A stretch of DNA of 54,730 nt from Brevibacterium sp. S22 (lineage in GTDB: Bacteria; Actinomycetota; Actinomycetes; Actinomycetales; Brevibacteriaceae), in contig NZ_RHFG01000027.1 in NCBI RefSeq assembly GCF_004745485.1, forward strand, positions 1 to 54,730. The letters are read 5' to 3'. Position numbers and translations under genes: made by a program. Positions 34,555 to 43,086 of this stretch are shown in pieces. The first letter of the stretch is position 1; each line of letters begins with the position of its first letter. The notes beneath the pieces are model-generated. The model did not search any database. It was not told the DNA's origin and saw only the letters and a list, made by a program, of their open reading frames with translations.

Positions 34555-35850
34555 TCACCGCGGATCATCGTCGTGGATGATTCCGACTTCGTCATCGGAG
34601 GGTTCCGAGCTGTCCTCGGCGAATGAGTCCGGCCCGTCGTCAGCGGCGAGATCGAAGCCTTCGGTGTTCAAGCCGGAAAGTCTGATCAGCAGCAGCCCCG
34701 CGGCCATCCCCACACCGGTCAACCCCGTGATCGCCAGTGCCGACGTCAGCGCCGAGGGTCCGAATCCGGACAAGCCCAGCGGCCCCAAGGCTCCGCCGGC
34801 GAAGAGGGCGAGGATCTCGAATGTGACGAACAGGACTCCGATCGCGATTCCGAGTCCCATCCATGACTGTTCGGCGACCTCGCGGGCTCGGACACGGCCG
34901 AGGATGACGCAGAGCAGACCGAGCAGCACGAGAAGTGCCGGCGCAGCCGCCGTCCACCCCGGATAGTCACCGCTGAGCAGCCGCAGCACGTGCACATCCG
35001 GCACCGGTGCGGAGGTCGACCGAAACGCCGAGCTCGTCCCCGCGCCGCCGATGCTCACCCCCGTCCCGGCGATCCAGGACAGGGCCGAGTAGAAGATGCT
35101 CGGCGCGAAGAGCACCTGGACGATGATGAGTCCGATGCCGGCGGCGACCGGTGAGCTGTAGACCTGCACAGTCTCGGAGACATCGTTCCAACGGAGGACG
35201 ATTCCGATGACGAGCACGATCGCAGCAGCGGCCACGGCCGCCCACAGCAGACGACGGACGAGTCTCGAGGCGACGCTCCAGGCCCCGTCCGCGATCATGG
35301 ACAGCCCGGGAATGTCACCGATCCCACGGACACGAACGAATCCCCACCCAACAGCCGAGATGAGGAAGAGGAAGAATCGGAGGAATCCGAGCGGGGTCAC
35401 CGTGGCCTGACCGACCAGGACTGCCAGCGCGAGCAGAGGACCGGCGTATGCGACGGCGAAGGTGCCCACAGCTGTGCCCATGAGAGCCCACCACCCGCCT
35501 GGATCGTCCTCGCTCTCGGTCCGACTGGCTGCGGCCGCAATGTCGACGACTCGCTTGGCGGCCGCCGCCACGAGGAACCACAGCCCCAAAGTCACGAGGC
35601 TCGGAGCCAGGGAGAAGTCGAATCCCAGAGTCGAGACGCTCAGCCCAGAGACCGTCGCCCACAGTGCGAACGACCATTCGGGAATCGCCGAATACGGCAG
35701 CTGTGAACCGAGCCCGATGATCCAGAAGACAGTCGAGACGACGAAGCTCGCGGGCACGACGATGAGGTCGATCTTCACGACTTCCATGAGGGCTGCGAAG
35801 ATCGTCCGACGGTACGGCTGAGGGTGTGGAGAAGTGTGCATCAGAACCAT
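34555..35850 (-). CDS. DUF6350 / PerM-like polytopic membrane protein
   Basis: A protein of 431 residues with about nine or ten hydrophobic segments (for example IDLIVVPASFVVSTVFWIIG, and VAYAGPLLALAVLVGQ), and an acidic C-terminal tail (SFAEDSSEPSDDEVGIIHDD). It matches in place and type the DUF6350 family, which includes mycobacterial PerM, a division-linked membrane protein encoded beside purN. The ATG at 35850 is used; ATG 35841 is an alternative. It is upstream of purN–purH, separated by a convergent gene. Confidence 0.78.
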   Translation of the reverse strand: MVLMHTSPHPQPYRRTIFAALMEVVKIDLIVVPASFVVSTVFWIIGLGSQLPYSAIPEWSFALWATVSGLSVSTLGFDFSLAPSLVTLGLWFLVAAAAKRVVDIAAAASRTESEDDPGGWWALMGTAVGTFAVAYAGPLLALAVLVGQATVTPLGFLRFFLFLISAVGWGFVRVRGIGDIPGLSMIADGAWSVASRLVRRLLWAAVAAAAIVLVIGIVLRWNDVSETVQVYSSPVAAGIGLIIVQVLFAPSIFYSALSWIAGTGVSIGGAGTSSAFRSTSAPVPDVHVLRLLSGDYPGWTAAAPALLVLLGLLCVILGRVRAREVAEQSWMGLGIAIGVLFVTFEILALFAGGALGPLGLSGFGPSALTSALAITGLTGVGMAAGLLLIRLSGLNTEGFDLAADDGPDSFAEDSSEPSDDEVGIIHDDDPR

Positions 35851-35956
35851 TTTCGCTTAACCCGGCTCGGCTTCCCGGTATTGACCACGCGATTCCCTGT
35901 TCCGGGAAGTACAATTGCGCCAGGACAGGCTTGTACATGCAAAGGATGACCCCACG

Positions 35957-37714
35957 ATGAGCAACGGGAACGATCACCCCAATTTCCCGCCACCACCCAG
36001 CGAGCCTCCGGAGAACGGCAGACCGAAGCCGGAGTCGGACCCGCCGGCGGATGAGGGCATTTCGGATTCGACCGATGCCGCAGGCGGTGAGGCTCCGCCT
36101 TCAGTGCCCGATGATCAGGCACCGCCGTTGGGGGCTCCCGGCGACGATGCGCCGTCACGCCCCACGGTCGCCCCGGCTGCTTCCCAACAGAATCAGCCTC
36201 CTCAGCACTCCGGGCCCGGCGCCCAGAACAACCAGTCCTTCGGCCCAGAGCAGCAGAGCGGCGCCGATGCTCAGGGCGGTCCACAGGCAGGTCCCTACCC
36301 CGGTGCCCCGTCCCAGCCCCAGAACGGGCAGTACCCGAACGGCCACCCGCAGGCGTCGAACAGCGGCTACCCCGGCACACACCCTCAGGCCGGCCGGCAG
36401 CCGGGTGGCCAGGACCCGAACTCGACCTACCCGGGTGCCCCCAACCAGTCGGGCGCGCCCTATCCCGGACCCCAGAGCCAGCCCGGCCAGTACAACGCGG
36501 CGCAGAACCAGCCCGGTCAGTACCAGACGGGGTCCGGCCCGAACGCCGATCAGACCGGTTCCGGTCCTGCACAGGCGATTCCGCAGCCGGCTCCGGCTCC
36601 GGGTTTCGCCGGTGCACAGGCCACTGCGACGCGTGCCGAGTCCAAGCCCGGCAAGAAGAAGGGGAAGCTTCCTCTCCTCATCACCCTCGGTGCGGTCGCG
36701 CTCGTCATCGTCCTCGTCCTCGTCGGGTTCTTCGTCATCGGCAGCGTGAACAAGAACAAGTACGGACCTGACAAGGTCGCCGAGGACTACGTTGCGGCCC
36801 TGAACAAGGGCGACTTCGCCGCCGCGGAGAAGATCGCGCCCTCACCACGGCCGGAGGGCACGAACGTCGACCTGCTGGAGAAGGAATTCACCGACTCCTC
36901 CTCGGCGAAGATCGAGAAGGCCAAGGTCGAATCGTCGAAGACCGACGGAGACAAAGGAACCGTCGTCGTCTCCTACGAACTCGACGGCGACCCCTACAAC
37001 GTCGAACTCTCCGCGAAGAAGGACGGCAAGCAGGACCTGTTCTTCGACAAGTGGACGATGACCGGCCCCGACCTCAACGTCATCTCCCTCGATATTCCCG
37101 CCGCCGACGGTCTCTCCGTCAACGGCAAGGACTACAAGGCGAAATCGGGCACCACTTCGTTCGCCGTCTACCCCGGCAGCTACGACTTCACGATCCCGAA
37201 GAGCAAGTGGGTCTCCGAGGCCTCCGATACGGCCAAGGTGAACTTCCCGAAGGCCTTCGCTCCCGGTGGACAGCCGAACAAGGGACAGGTGGCGCCCACC
37301 ACCCTCAACCTCGATCTGTCCCCGACCGGCGACTTCGACAAAGAAGTTCAGAAACAGGTCGAGAAGGAACTCAAGAAGTGTTTCGACAACAAGAGCATCA
37401 AACCGAAGTGCGACTTCATCAAGTACGACCCGACCGAGATTCCCGTCGGCGGTTCAGACAAGAAACTCGATGATCTGGCGAAGAAGGACAGTGCGAAATG
37501 GGACATGAAGGAGATGCCCAAGGTGAAGGCCAGCTTCGGCGCCGGAGACACGAACACCGGCTCGTTCTTCACCGACAAGCCCGGTAAGTTCAACTTCTCC
37601 GTCGACGGCAAGAAGGCCGGATCCTCGTACTTCTCCAACGGAAACTCCCTGTCGGTGTCGGGAAGCGTGAAGATCGACGGAGACAAGCTCACGGTCGAAT
37701 TCTTCGACTTCTGA
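35957..37714 (+). CDS. Pro/Gly/Gln-rich single-pass membrane protein with extracellular domains
   Basis: From ATG 35957 (MSNGNDHPNFPPPPSEPPEN) the protein has 585 residues. Residues 1–230 are low complexity, rich in Pro, Gly, Gln, Asn and Tyr, with irregular YPG and GQY repeats. A basic patch (KPGKKKGK) and a membrane helix (LPLLITLGAVALVIVLVLVG, about 238–262) follow. Outside, KYGPDKVAEDYVAALNKGDF AAAEKIAP looks like an NTF2-like (DUF4878-type) domain. Next is a beta-rich part with DIPAADGLSVNGKDYK, and then a part with two cysteines (KKCFD, KPKCDF). The layout resembles TcaA-like envelope sensors. Function is unknown. AAAGGATG lies near the start. Confidence 0.75.
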   Translation: MSNGNDHPNFPPPPSEPPENGRPKPESDPPADEGISDSTDAAGGEAPPSVPDDQAPPLGAPGDDAPSRPTVAPAASQQNQPPQHSGPGAQNNQSFGPEQQSGADAQGGPQAGPYPGAPSQPQNGQYPNGHPQASNSGYPGTHPQAGRQPGGQDPNSTYPGAPNQSGAPYPGPQSQPGQYNAAQNQPGQYQTGSGPNADQTGSGPAQAIPQPAPAPGFAGAQATATRAESKPGKKKGKLPLLITLGAVALVIVLVLVGFFVIGSVNKNKYGPDKVAEDYVAALNKGDFAAAEKIAPSPRPEGTNVDLLEKEFTDSSSAKIEKAKVESSKTDGDKGTVVVSYELDGDPYNVELSAKKDGKQDLFFDKWTMTGPDLNVISLDIPAADGLSVNGKDYKAKSGTTSFAVYPGSYDFTIPKSKWVSEASDTAKVNFPKAFAPGGQPNKGQVAPTTLNLDLSPTGDFDKEVQKQVEKELKKCFDNKSIKPKCDFIKYDPTEIPVGGSDKKLDDLAKKDSAKWDMKEMPKVKASFGAGDTNTGSFFTDKPGKFNFSVDGKKAGSSYFSNGNSLSVSGSVKIDGDKLTVEFFDF

Positions 37715-37750
37715 TACCGCGTCCACCGGCATCTCGCCTCCCCCGAGCTG

Positions 37751-37898
37751 AGGCGACACCGTCACCGAGACGGCACTGTCACCGAGGCGGCACTGTCACC
37801 GAGGCGGCACTGTCAGACGAAAGCGGCACTGTCAGACGAAAGCGGCACTGTCAGACGAAAGCGGCACTGTCAGACGAAAGCGGCACTGTCAGACGAAA
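37751..37898. repeat. Tandem repeat array, 17-bp and 19-bp units
   Basis: Five exact copies of GCGGCACTGTCAGACGAAA (19 bases) run from 37804 to 37898. They are preceded by two 17-base relatives ending CACCGAG (37770–37803) and a more diverged copy at 37751. The array runs directly into the terminator stem at 37896, whose first arm (AAAGCGGGCCTGTGACGACC) resembles the 19-base unit, so the repeats may have grown from it. Confidence 0.88.
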
Positions 37899-37942
37899 GC
37901 GGGCCTGTGACGACCGATTCCCGGTCGTCACAGGCCCGCTTT
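37896..37942. terminator. Strong terminator stem
   Basis: AAAGCGGGCCTGTGACGACC… at 37896–37916 pairs with 37922–37942 in 21 perfect base pairs with a 5-base loop. AAA before and TTT after make it bidirectional for the convergent ends at 37714 and 37953. Confidence 0.85.
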
Positions 37943-37952
37943 CATCCCTCCG

Positions 37953-39371
37953 TCAGCTCGTCACCGATCGTGCCGGCAGGTCGAGGTCGGTCGCAGCCTC
38001 GAACCAGGCGCCGGCGGCCATGACGAATTCGTCAGCGAAACGCCGCCCTGCGATCTGCGCACCGATGGTCCGACCGTCGTCCATGAACCCAGCCAGCACA
38101 GTTGCCGCCGGCTGCTCGGACATATTGAACGGCATCGTGAAGCCGATATGGCCCATCGGTTCGTGCACCTGCGGGTACGGCATCGGCTGTTCGGCCGGGA
38201 ATGCCGCGTCCGGAGCTGTCGGCGAGATCACCAGATCAAACTCGGCGGTGGCCATGATCGTCCGACGCCGGATCTCCTGGACACTGTGATAGCAGCCCAT
38301 CAGGTCGACGCCGCTGGTATCGGCACCGCCCTGAGCCCACTGTCGGATGTAGGGCAGGATGAGCGCCTGTTCCTCGACCGGCAGCGCTTTGAGGTCGGCC
38401 CACGACCGCACCCGCCAGAACTGATCCATGTCGTGGAGCAGATCATCGTCGATGTACGGATCGAGCGTGACGACTTCGGCGCCGGCTGCGGAGAACCGGT
38501 CGGCCGCCTCGGTGATGGCCGAGCGCACCTGCGCAGCTGCGGCGACCCCGCACCCGGCGTCGAGCTGCAGACCGATGCGCAGTCCCCGCGGGTCGAAAGC
38601 CCTCTTCGAGTCGCTGCCCGGCAGAGAGGGTGCGTCATCGGCAGCGAAGCGCGGCAGCCGCGAATAGTCACGGTCGTCAGGGGCGGAGATGATGTCCATC
38701 GCGGCTTTGACATCGGTCATCGTCCGCGCGATCGGTCCCGCACATCTGCCCAGGTACGGGGCGTCGAGCGGAACTCGGCCGAAGCTGGGTTTGAGCCCGG
38801 CCAGCCCGAGCCAGGTGCACGGCAGGCGGATGGATCCGCCGATGTCGGAGCCGATGTGGATGGGCCCGTATCCGGCGGCGGCCGCAGCGCCGGCACCGGC
38901 GCTCGACCCTCCGGTCGTCAGGCTCGGGTCCAGAGGTGAGCGGGTGACTCCGTGCAGGGAGGACACTCCGGATGAGAGCATTCCCCAGTCGGGCATCGTG
39001 GTCGACCCCAGGATGACGGCGCCGGCCTCTTCGAGGCGCTGTGTGATCGGGGCATCGTGGTCGGCCACCGGCATCTCCACCCATGCGTGGCCGCTGGGCA
39101 GCGGGACTCCGCGGCGGGCGATGTTCTCCTTGATCGTCACGGGCACACCGTCGAGGCCGCTCAGCGCTCTGCCCTCACGCCACCGTGCGGCGCTGGCCGC
39201 AGCGGCGGCCCGCGAGCGTTCATCGTCGCGGTGGAACAGGGCGTTGATGGTCGGTTCGCATTCGTCCATACGGTCCACGACCGCGGAGTGCACCTCGACC
39301 GGGTCGAAGTCTCCGCCGGCGAATCCGGTCGCCAGTTCGGCCGCACTGAGGTCGGCGAGCGATGTGGTCAT
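37953..39371 (-). CDS. Amidase (amidase signature family)
   Basis: A protein of 472 residues from ATG 39371 (MTTSLADLSAAELATGFAGG). The Ser-Ser-Lys triad is visible: the lysine in PVTIKENIA, and the serines in TGGSSAGAGAAAAAGYGP and GSDIGGSIRLP. Related to GatA, but there is no gatB or gatC nearby, so this is a free amidase acting on a small amide or a peptide amide. It lies 52 bases after the ABC ATPase gene and in the same direction. It probably processes what the transporter brings in (inference). Confidence 0.88.
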   Translation of the reverse strand: MTTSLADLSAAELATGFAGGDFDPVEVHSAVVDRMDECEPTINALFHRDDERSRAAAAASAARWREGRALSGLDGVPVTIKENIARRGVPLPSGHAWVEMPVADHDAPITQRLEEAGAVILGSTTMPDWGMLSSGVSSLHGVTRSPLDPSLTTGGSSAGAGAAAAAGYGPIHIGSDIGGSIRLPCTWLGLAGLKPSFGRVPLDAPYLGRCAGPIARTMTDVKAAMDIISAPDDRDYSRLPRFAADDAPSLPGSDSKRAFDPRGLRIGLQLDAGCGVAAAAQVRSAITEAADRFSAAGAEVVTLDPYIDDDLLHDMDQFWRVRSWADLKALPVEEQALILPYIRQWAQGGADTSGVDLMGCYHSVQEIRRRTIMATAEFDLVISPTAPDAAFPAEQPMPYPQVHEPMGHIGFTMPFNMSEQPAATVLAGFMDDGRTIGAQIAGRRFADEFVMAAGAWFEAATDLDLPARSVTS

Positions 39372-39423
39372 GTGCTGCCCTTTCTTTCGATGGTTCGTCG
39401 ATCTCCGCGCACAAGGGCCGGGC

Positions 39424-41220
39424 CTATCCGGCGGCAAGCGCCTCGGCCAGGCTCGGGGTAGCGGCGATGAGGCGCCGCGTGTACTCCTCCTGCGGGTTCG
39501 CGTAGATGTCCTCCGTCGCACCGGATTCGACGATCTGCCCGTCTCGCATCACGATGACGTCGGAGCACAGGTGTTTGACGACGCCGAGATCGTGGGAGAC
39601 GAAGAGGAGGGTCAGCGCGTACTCATCGACGAGGTCGGTGAGCAGATTGAGCACCTGTGCGCGCACCGAGACGTCGAGGGCTGAGACCGGTTCGTCGGCG
39701 ACGAGGATCTGCGGCCGGGTCACCAGGGCCCGGGCGATCGAGATCCGCTGTCTCTGACCACCCGAGAACTGATGCGGGTACCGGCGCAGGGAGTCCGAAT
39801 CGAGGTCGACGGCTTCGATCATCTCCTCGACCCGTGTGGTGCGTTCGTCCCCGTCGACTCCGGCGGCGATGAGCGGCTCGGCCACGATATCGGCGATTCG
39901 CATCCGCGGGTCGAGCGAGGCGAACGGGTCTTGGAACACGATCTGCAGGTTCTCGCGCAGGCGGCGCAGAGCCTGTGAGCTCGCAGCTTCGACGCGTATG
40001 TCGCCGACGCGCACATGCCCGGAGGTCGGGCGGTCGAGGCCGGAGAGGATGCCCAGCAGAGTCGACTTCCCCGAGCCCGACTCCCCCACGATGCCCAGCC
40101 GTGCTCCGGCGGCAACGGTGAAGTCGATCCCGCCCAGGGCGGTGACGTCGGATCGTCTGCGCCCGAACAGTCCTCGTCCTCGGAAGACCCGGGTGACGTC
40201 CGAGGCCTCGATGAGCGGTGTCGATTCCCGCGCCGAGGCGGCACTGACGTCATCTGCCGTCGATTGCTCGACGGAGGTGCTGATGCTGCCCCCTCTGGTC
40301 GGGGCCGGCGCGTCCTCCTCGCCTCCGGAGTTCTCCCACTCCCCTGTTGCCGAGCCCGGCTCTGCTCCTTGGACCTGCGGTCCCGAGTAGGCGAGCGCGG
40401 TCTTCAGCGTGAAGAGTCGGCCGCGGTCATCGGTGGCCTCGAGATCCGAGGACGCCAGGAGTCCGCGTGTGTAGTCGTGCCGGGGTGCTGTGAAGATCTC
40501 GTCAACGCTGCCGGTCTCGACGATGCGGCCGCGGTACATGACGATGACCCGGTCGCAGACTCCGGCGACGACGGCGAGGTCGTGAGTGATGAACAGCAGT
40601 CCCGCCTCCACCGCCGCCACCCTTTCTGCGATGAGGTCGAGCATATGCTTCTGCACGGTGACGTCGAGGGCGGTGGTGGGCTCGTCGCAGATGAGCAGCC
40701 TCGGCGAGTTGGCCAGGGCGATCGCGAGCATGACCCGCTGCCGCTGTCCGCCCGACATCTGATGTGGGTAGGCGAACCGGGCGCTGTCCGGATCGGGCAG
40801 GTGGACGTCATGCAGCAGCTCGCGCACACGTGTCGGAATCTGCCCCCGCGGCACCTTGCCGTGGATGCGCAGCACTTCGGCGATCTGGTCGCCGATGCGC
40901 ATGAGCGGGTTGAGTGCGCTCATGGGCTCCTGGAACACCATGGACACGATGTCCGAACGCAGTCCGGCCAGGGTCTTCTCGGTCGCGTCGAGGAGGTTCC
41001 CGGAATGTCCCTGCAGGTGCACCTGCCCGCGGGCGTGCAGCTCTTCGGGAAGCAGGCCCATCACGGACTGGGCGGTCAGGGATTTGCCGGAGCCGGATTC
41101 CCCGATGAGCCCGACCCGCTCCCCCGGTGCCAGGCTGAGGCTGACGTCGTGGAGCACCGGTGCGTCCGCGCCGGCCGGGGTGATGGTGAGATCACGGACG
41201 TCGAGCAGGTTCTCAGGCAC
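39424..41220 (-). CDS. Peptide/nickel-type ABC transporter, double ATP-binding protein
   Basis: Two full ATPase domains are fused in 598 residues, equal to DppD+DppF. First domain: GLIGESGSGKSLTAQSVMG (Walker A), YPHQMSGGQRQRVMLAIAL (signature), LLICDEPTTALDV (Walker B). Second: GIVGESGSGKSTLLGILSGL, YPHQFSGGQRQRISIARAL, ILVADEPVSALDV. A Gly/Ser/Pro-rich acidic linker lies between (PAPTRGGSISTSVEQS). The GTG at 41220 overlaps the permease stop by 8 bases (GTGCCTGA). The ATPase powers uptake with the two permeases and the lipoprotein upstream. Confidence 0.93.
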   Translation of the reverse strand: MPENLLDVRDLTITPAGADAPVLHDVSLSLAPGERVGLIGESGSGKSLTAQSVMGLLPEELHARGQVHLQGHSGNLLDATEKTLAGLRSDIVSMVFQEPMSALNPLMRIGDQIAEVLRIHGKVPRGQIPTRVRELLHDVHLPDPDSARFAYPHQMSGGQRQRVMLAIALANSPRLLICDEPTTALDVTVQKHMLDLIAERVAAVEAGLLFITHDLAVVAGVCDRVIVMYRGRIVETGSVDEIFTAPRHDYTRGLLASSDLEATDDRGRLFTLKTALAYSGPQVQGAEPGSATGEWENSGGEEDAPAPTRGGSISTSVEQSTADDVSAASARESTPLIEASDVTRVFRGRGLFGRRRSDVTALGGIDFTVAAGARLGIVGESGSGKSTLLGILSGLDRPTSGHVRVGDIRVEAASSQALRRLRENLQIVFQDPFASLDPRMRIADIVAEPLIAAGVDGDERTTRVEEMIEAVDLDSDSLRRYPHQFSGGQRQRISIARALVTRPQILVADEPVSALDVSVRAQVLNLLTDLVDEYALTLLFVSHDLGVVKHLCSDVIVMRDGQIVESGATEDIYANPQEEYTRRLIAATPSLAEALAAG

Positions 41221-42130
41221 CTCTGGCCTCCATCTTCGGGTCGAACCGGTCACGCAGCCCATCGCCGAGGAGGTTGAATCCGAGCACCGCGAGCGCAATG
41301 AACACTCCCGGCCACAGGGCGAGTTCGGGATGGGTGGACAGGTACTGCTGGGACTCCTGGAGCATCCGGCCCCACGAGGGAGTCGGGGCTTGGGTGCCGA
41401 GACCGAGGAAGGACAGCCCCGCCTCGGCGAGGACGGAGATCGCGAACGCCACGGAAGCCTGGACGATGACCATTCCGGCGATGTTCGGCAGCACATGGAC
41501 CAACGCGATGGCCGGGACTCGTCTGTTCGAGGCCCGAGCGGCGCGCACGTAGTCGGAGCCGAGGACCTGCAGCGTCCCGGACCTCGCGACCCGGGCGAAT
41601 CCCGGGATCGCGGCGATGCCGACTGCGACCATCGCCGGCCCCGTCCCCGGCGAGTAGACGGCGGCGAAGATGATCGCCAACAGCAGGGCGGGGAAGGCCA
41701 GCAGGATGTCGTTGGCGCGCATGATCACCGCATCGATCCACATCCCCCACGACTGCTTCGCGAAGAACGCGGCGATGATCCCAATCGGGGTGCCGATGAG
41801 CAGGGCGATGCCGACGGCGACGACCCCGACGAGCAGCGTGATACGGGCCCCGACCATCACCCAGGTCAGCGTGTCCCGACCGAAGGTGTCGGTGCCGAAG
41901 GGGTGGGCGAGGCTGCCGCTCTGTAGCCGGGCGACAGGATCGATCGAGTTCGGGTCGTACGGGGTCCACACGAAGGAGACGAGGGCGAGCCCGACGATGA
42001 GGACGACGAGTGCCGCACCGATGATCATCGACGCGTTCGTCCGTCGTCCGCCCTTTCGGGAACGGGGCTTCGCCGAGGCGGTCGTGCCGGTCTCGTGTGG
42101 GGTCGGGGCTCCGGTCGGGTTCGGGTTCAT
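41213..42130 (-). CDS. Peptide-type ABC transporter permease (DppC/OppC-like)
   Basis: A protein of 305 residues with a hydrophilic N-terminal 35 residues and six membrane helices. HPFGTDTFGRDTLTWVMVG and the EAA loop (YVRAARASNRRVPAIALVHVLPNIAG) are typical of DppC. The ATG at 42130 overlaps the stop of the DppB-like gene (ATGA). It forms the channel with the DppB-like protein. Confidence 0.92.
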   Translation of the reverse strand: MNPNPTGAPTPHETGTTASAKPRSRKGGRRTNASMIIGAALVVLIVGLALVSFVWTPYDPNSIDPVARLQSGSLAHPFGTDTFGRDTLTWVMVGARITLLVGVVAVGIALLIGTPIGIIAAFFAKQSWGMWIDAVIMRANDILLAFPALLLAIIFAAVYSPGTGPAMVAVGIAAIPGFARVARSGTLQVLGSDYVRAARASNRRVPAIALVHVLPNIAGMVIVQASVAFAISVLAEAGLSFLGLGTQAPTPSWGRMLQESQQYLSTHPELALWPGVFIALAVLGFNLLGDGLRDRFDPKMEARGA

Positions 42131-43074
42131 GCGGCGTTCCTGATGCGGGGGTCGACGATGGGCACGAGGATGTCGACGATGAGGTTGATGATGAGCACGA
42201 GCAGGACGAGGACCATGACGATGCCCTGAACCGCAACGAGGTCGCGGTTGGCCACGGCGCGGACGAGTTCGGAGCCGATACCGGGCAGAACGAAGATCTG
42301 CTCGATGATCACGGCCCCGACCAGCAGGGTGGCCAGCTGGACTCCGGCGACGGTGATGACGGGGATCGCCGCATTGCGCAGTCCGTGCACGAACAGTGCT
42401 TTCGACCTGGTCAGTCCCTTGGCGCGGGCGGTGCGGATGAAGTCTTCCCGCATCACGTCGAGCACGGCCGAGCGGACATAGCGGGTGAGGATCGCCGCCT
42501 GCACCAGCGCCAGCGACACGACCGGCAGGACGAGGCGAAGCAGGAAGCCGCCGAAGCCTTCGATCGGGGCCATCCAGCCTTGGGACGGGAACCATCCGAG
42601 GGTCAGCGAGAAGATGATGACGAGGATGATCGCGGCCAGGAAGTTCGGAATCGCGATGCCGACCTGGCTGATCGCCGAGATCGTCACACCGATCCAGTTG
42701 CGCTGTTCGAGTGCGGCGAAGGTGCCCAAAGGCACAGCGATGAGGATGGACAGGGCGATGGCGGCGATGACGAGGATCGCGGTGACCTGGACGCTGCCGA
42801 CGATGACGGGAGTGATGTCGGCGCCGGTGACGTAGGAGGTGCCGAAGTCTCCGGTGAGCATTCCTCCCATCCAGTCGAAGTACCGGATGAGCGGTGGCCG
42901 GTCCAGCCCGTATTGGGCTTCGAGTGCCGCCACTGCCTCCGGGGTGGCGTTCGTTCCCAGAGCGACCTGCGCCGCATTCCCTGGCAGCAGGCTCATCAGT
43001 GCGAATACCGCCACCGAGGCGACGAGGAGGGACAGCGCGAACTGGATCGCGCGGCTGATCGCGTAGGTGAGCAT
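42127..43074 (-). CDS. Peptide-type ABC transporter permease (DppB/OppB-like)
   Basis: A protein of 315 residues with six membrane helices. YAISRAIQFALSLLVASVAV starts the first; LPGNAAQVALG is the family loop; YVRSAVLDVMREDFIRTARAKGLTRSKALFVHGLRNAAIPV is the EAA motif that docks with the ATPase. PGIGSELVRAVANRDLVAVQG lies near the end. The ATG at 43074 follows the lipoprotein stop by 12 bases. Second gene of the operon. Confidence 0.92.
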   Translation of the reverse strand: MLTYAISRAIQFALSLLVASVAVFALMSLLPGNAAQVALGTNATPEAVAALEAQYGLDRPPLIRYFDWMGGMLTGDFGTSYVTGADITPVIVGSVQVTAILVIAAIALSILIAVPLGTFAALEQRNWIGVTISAISQVGIAIPNFLAAIILVIIFSLTLGWFPSQGWMAPIEGFGGFLLRLVLPVVSLALVQAAILTRYVRSAVLDVMREDFIRTARAKGLTRSKALFVHGLRNAAIPVITVAGVQLATLLVGAVIIEQIFVLPGIGSELVRAVANRDLVAVQGIVMVLVLLVLIINLIVDILVPIVDPRIRNAA

Positions 43075-43086
43075 CGACGTGTGTGG

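Noticed and set aside
37804..37898. Possible CRISPR array
   Set aside because: The 19-base units are directly adjacent with no spacers and no cas genes nearby, so this is a simple tandem repeat.
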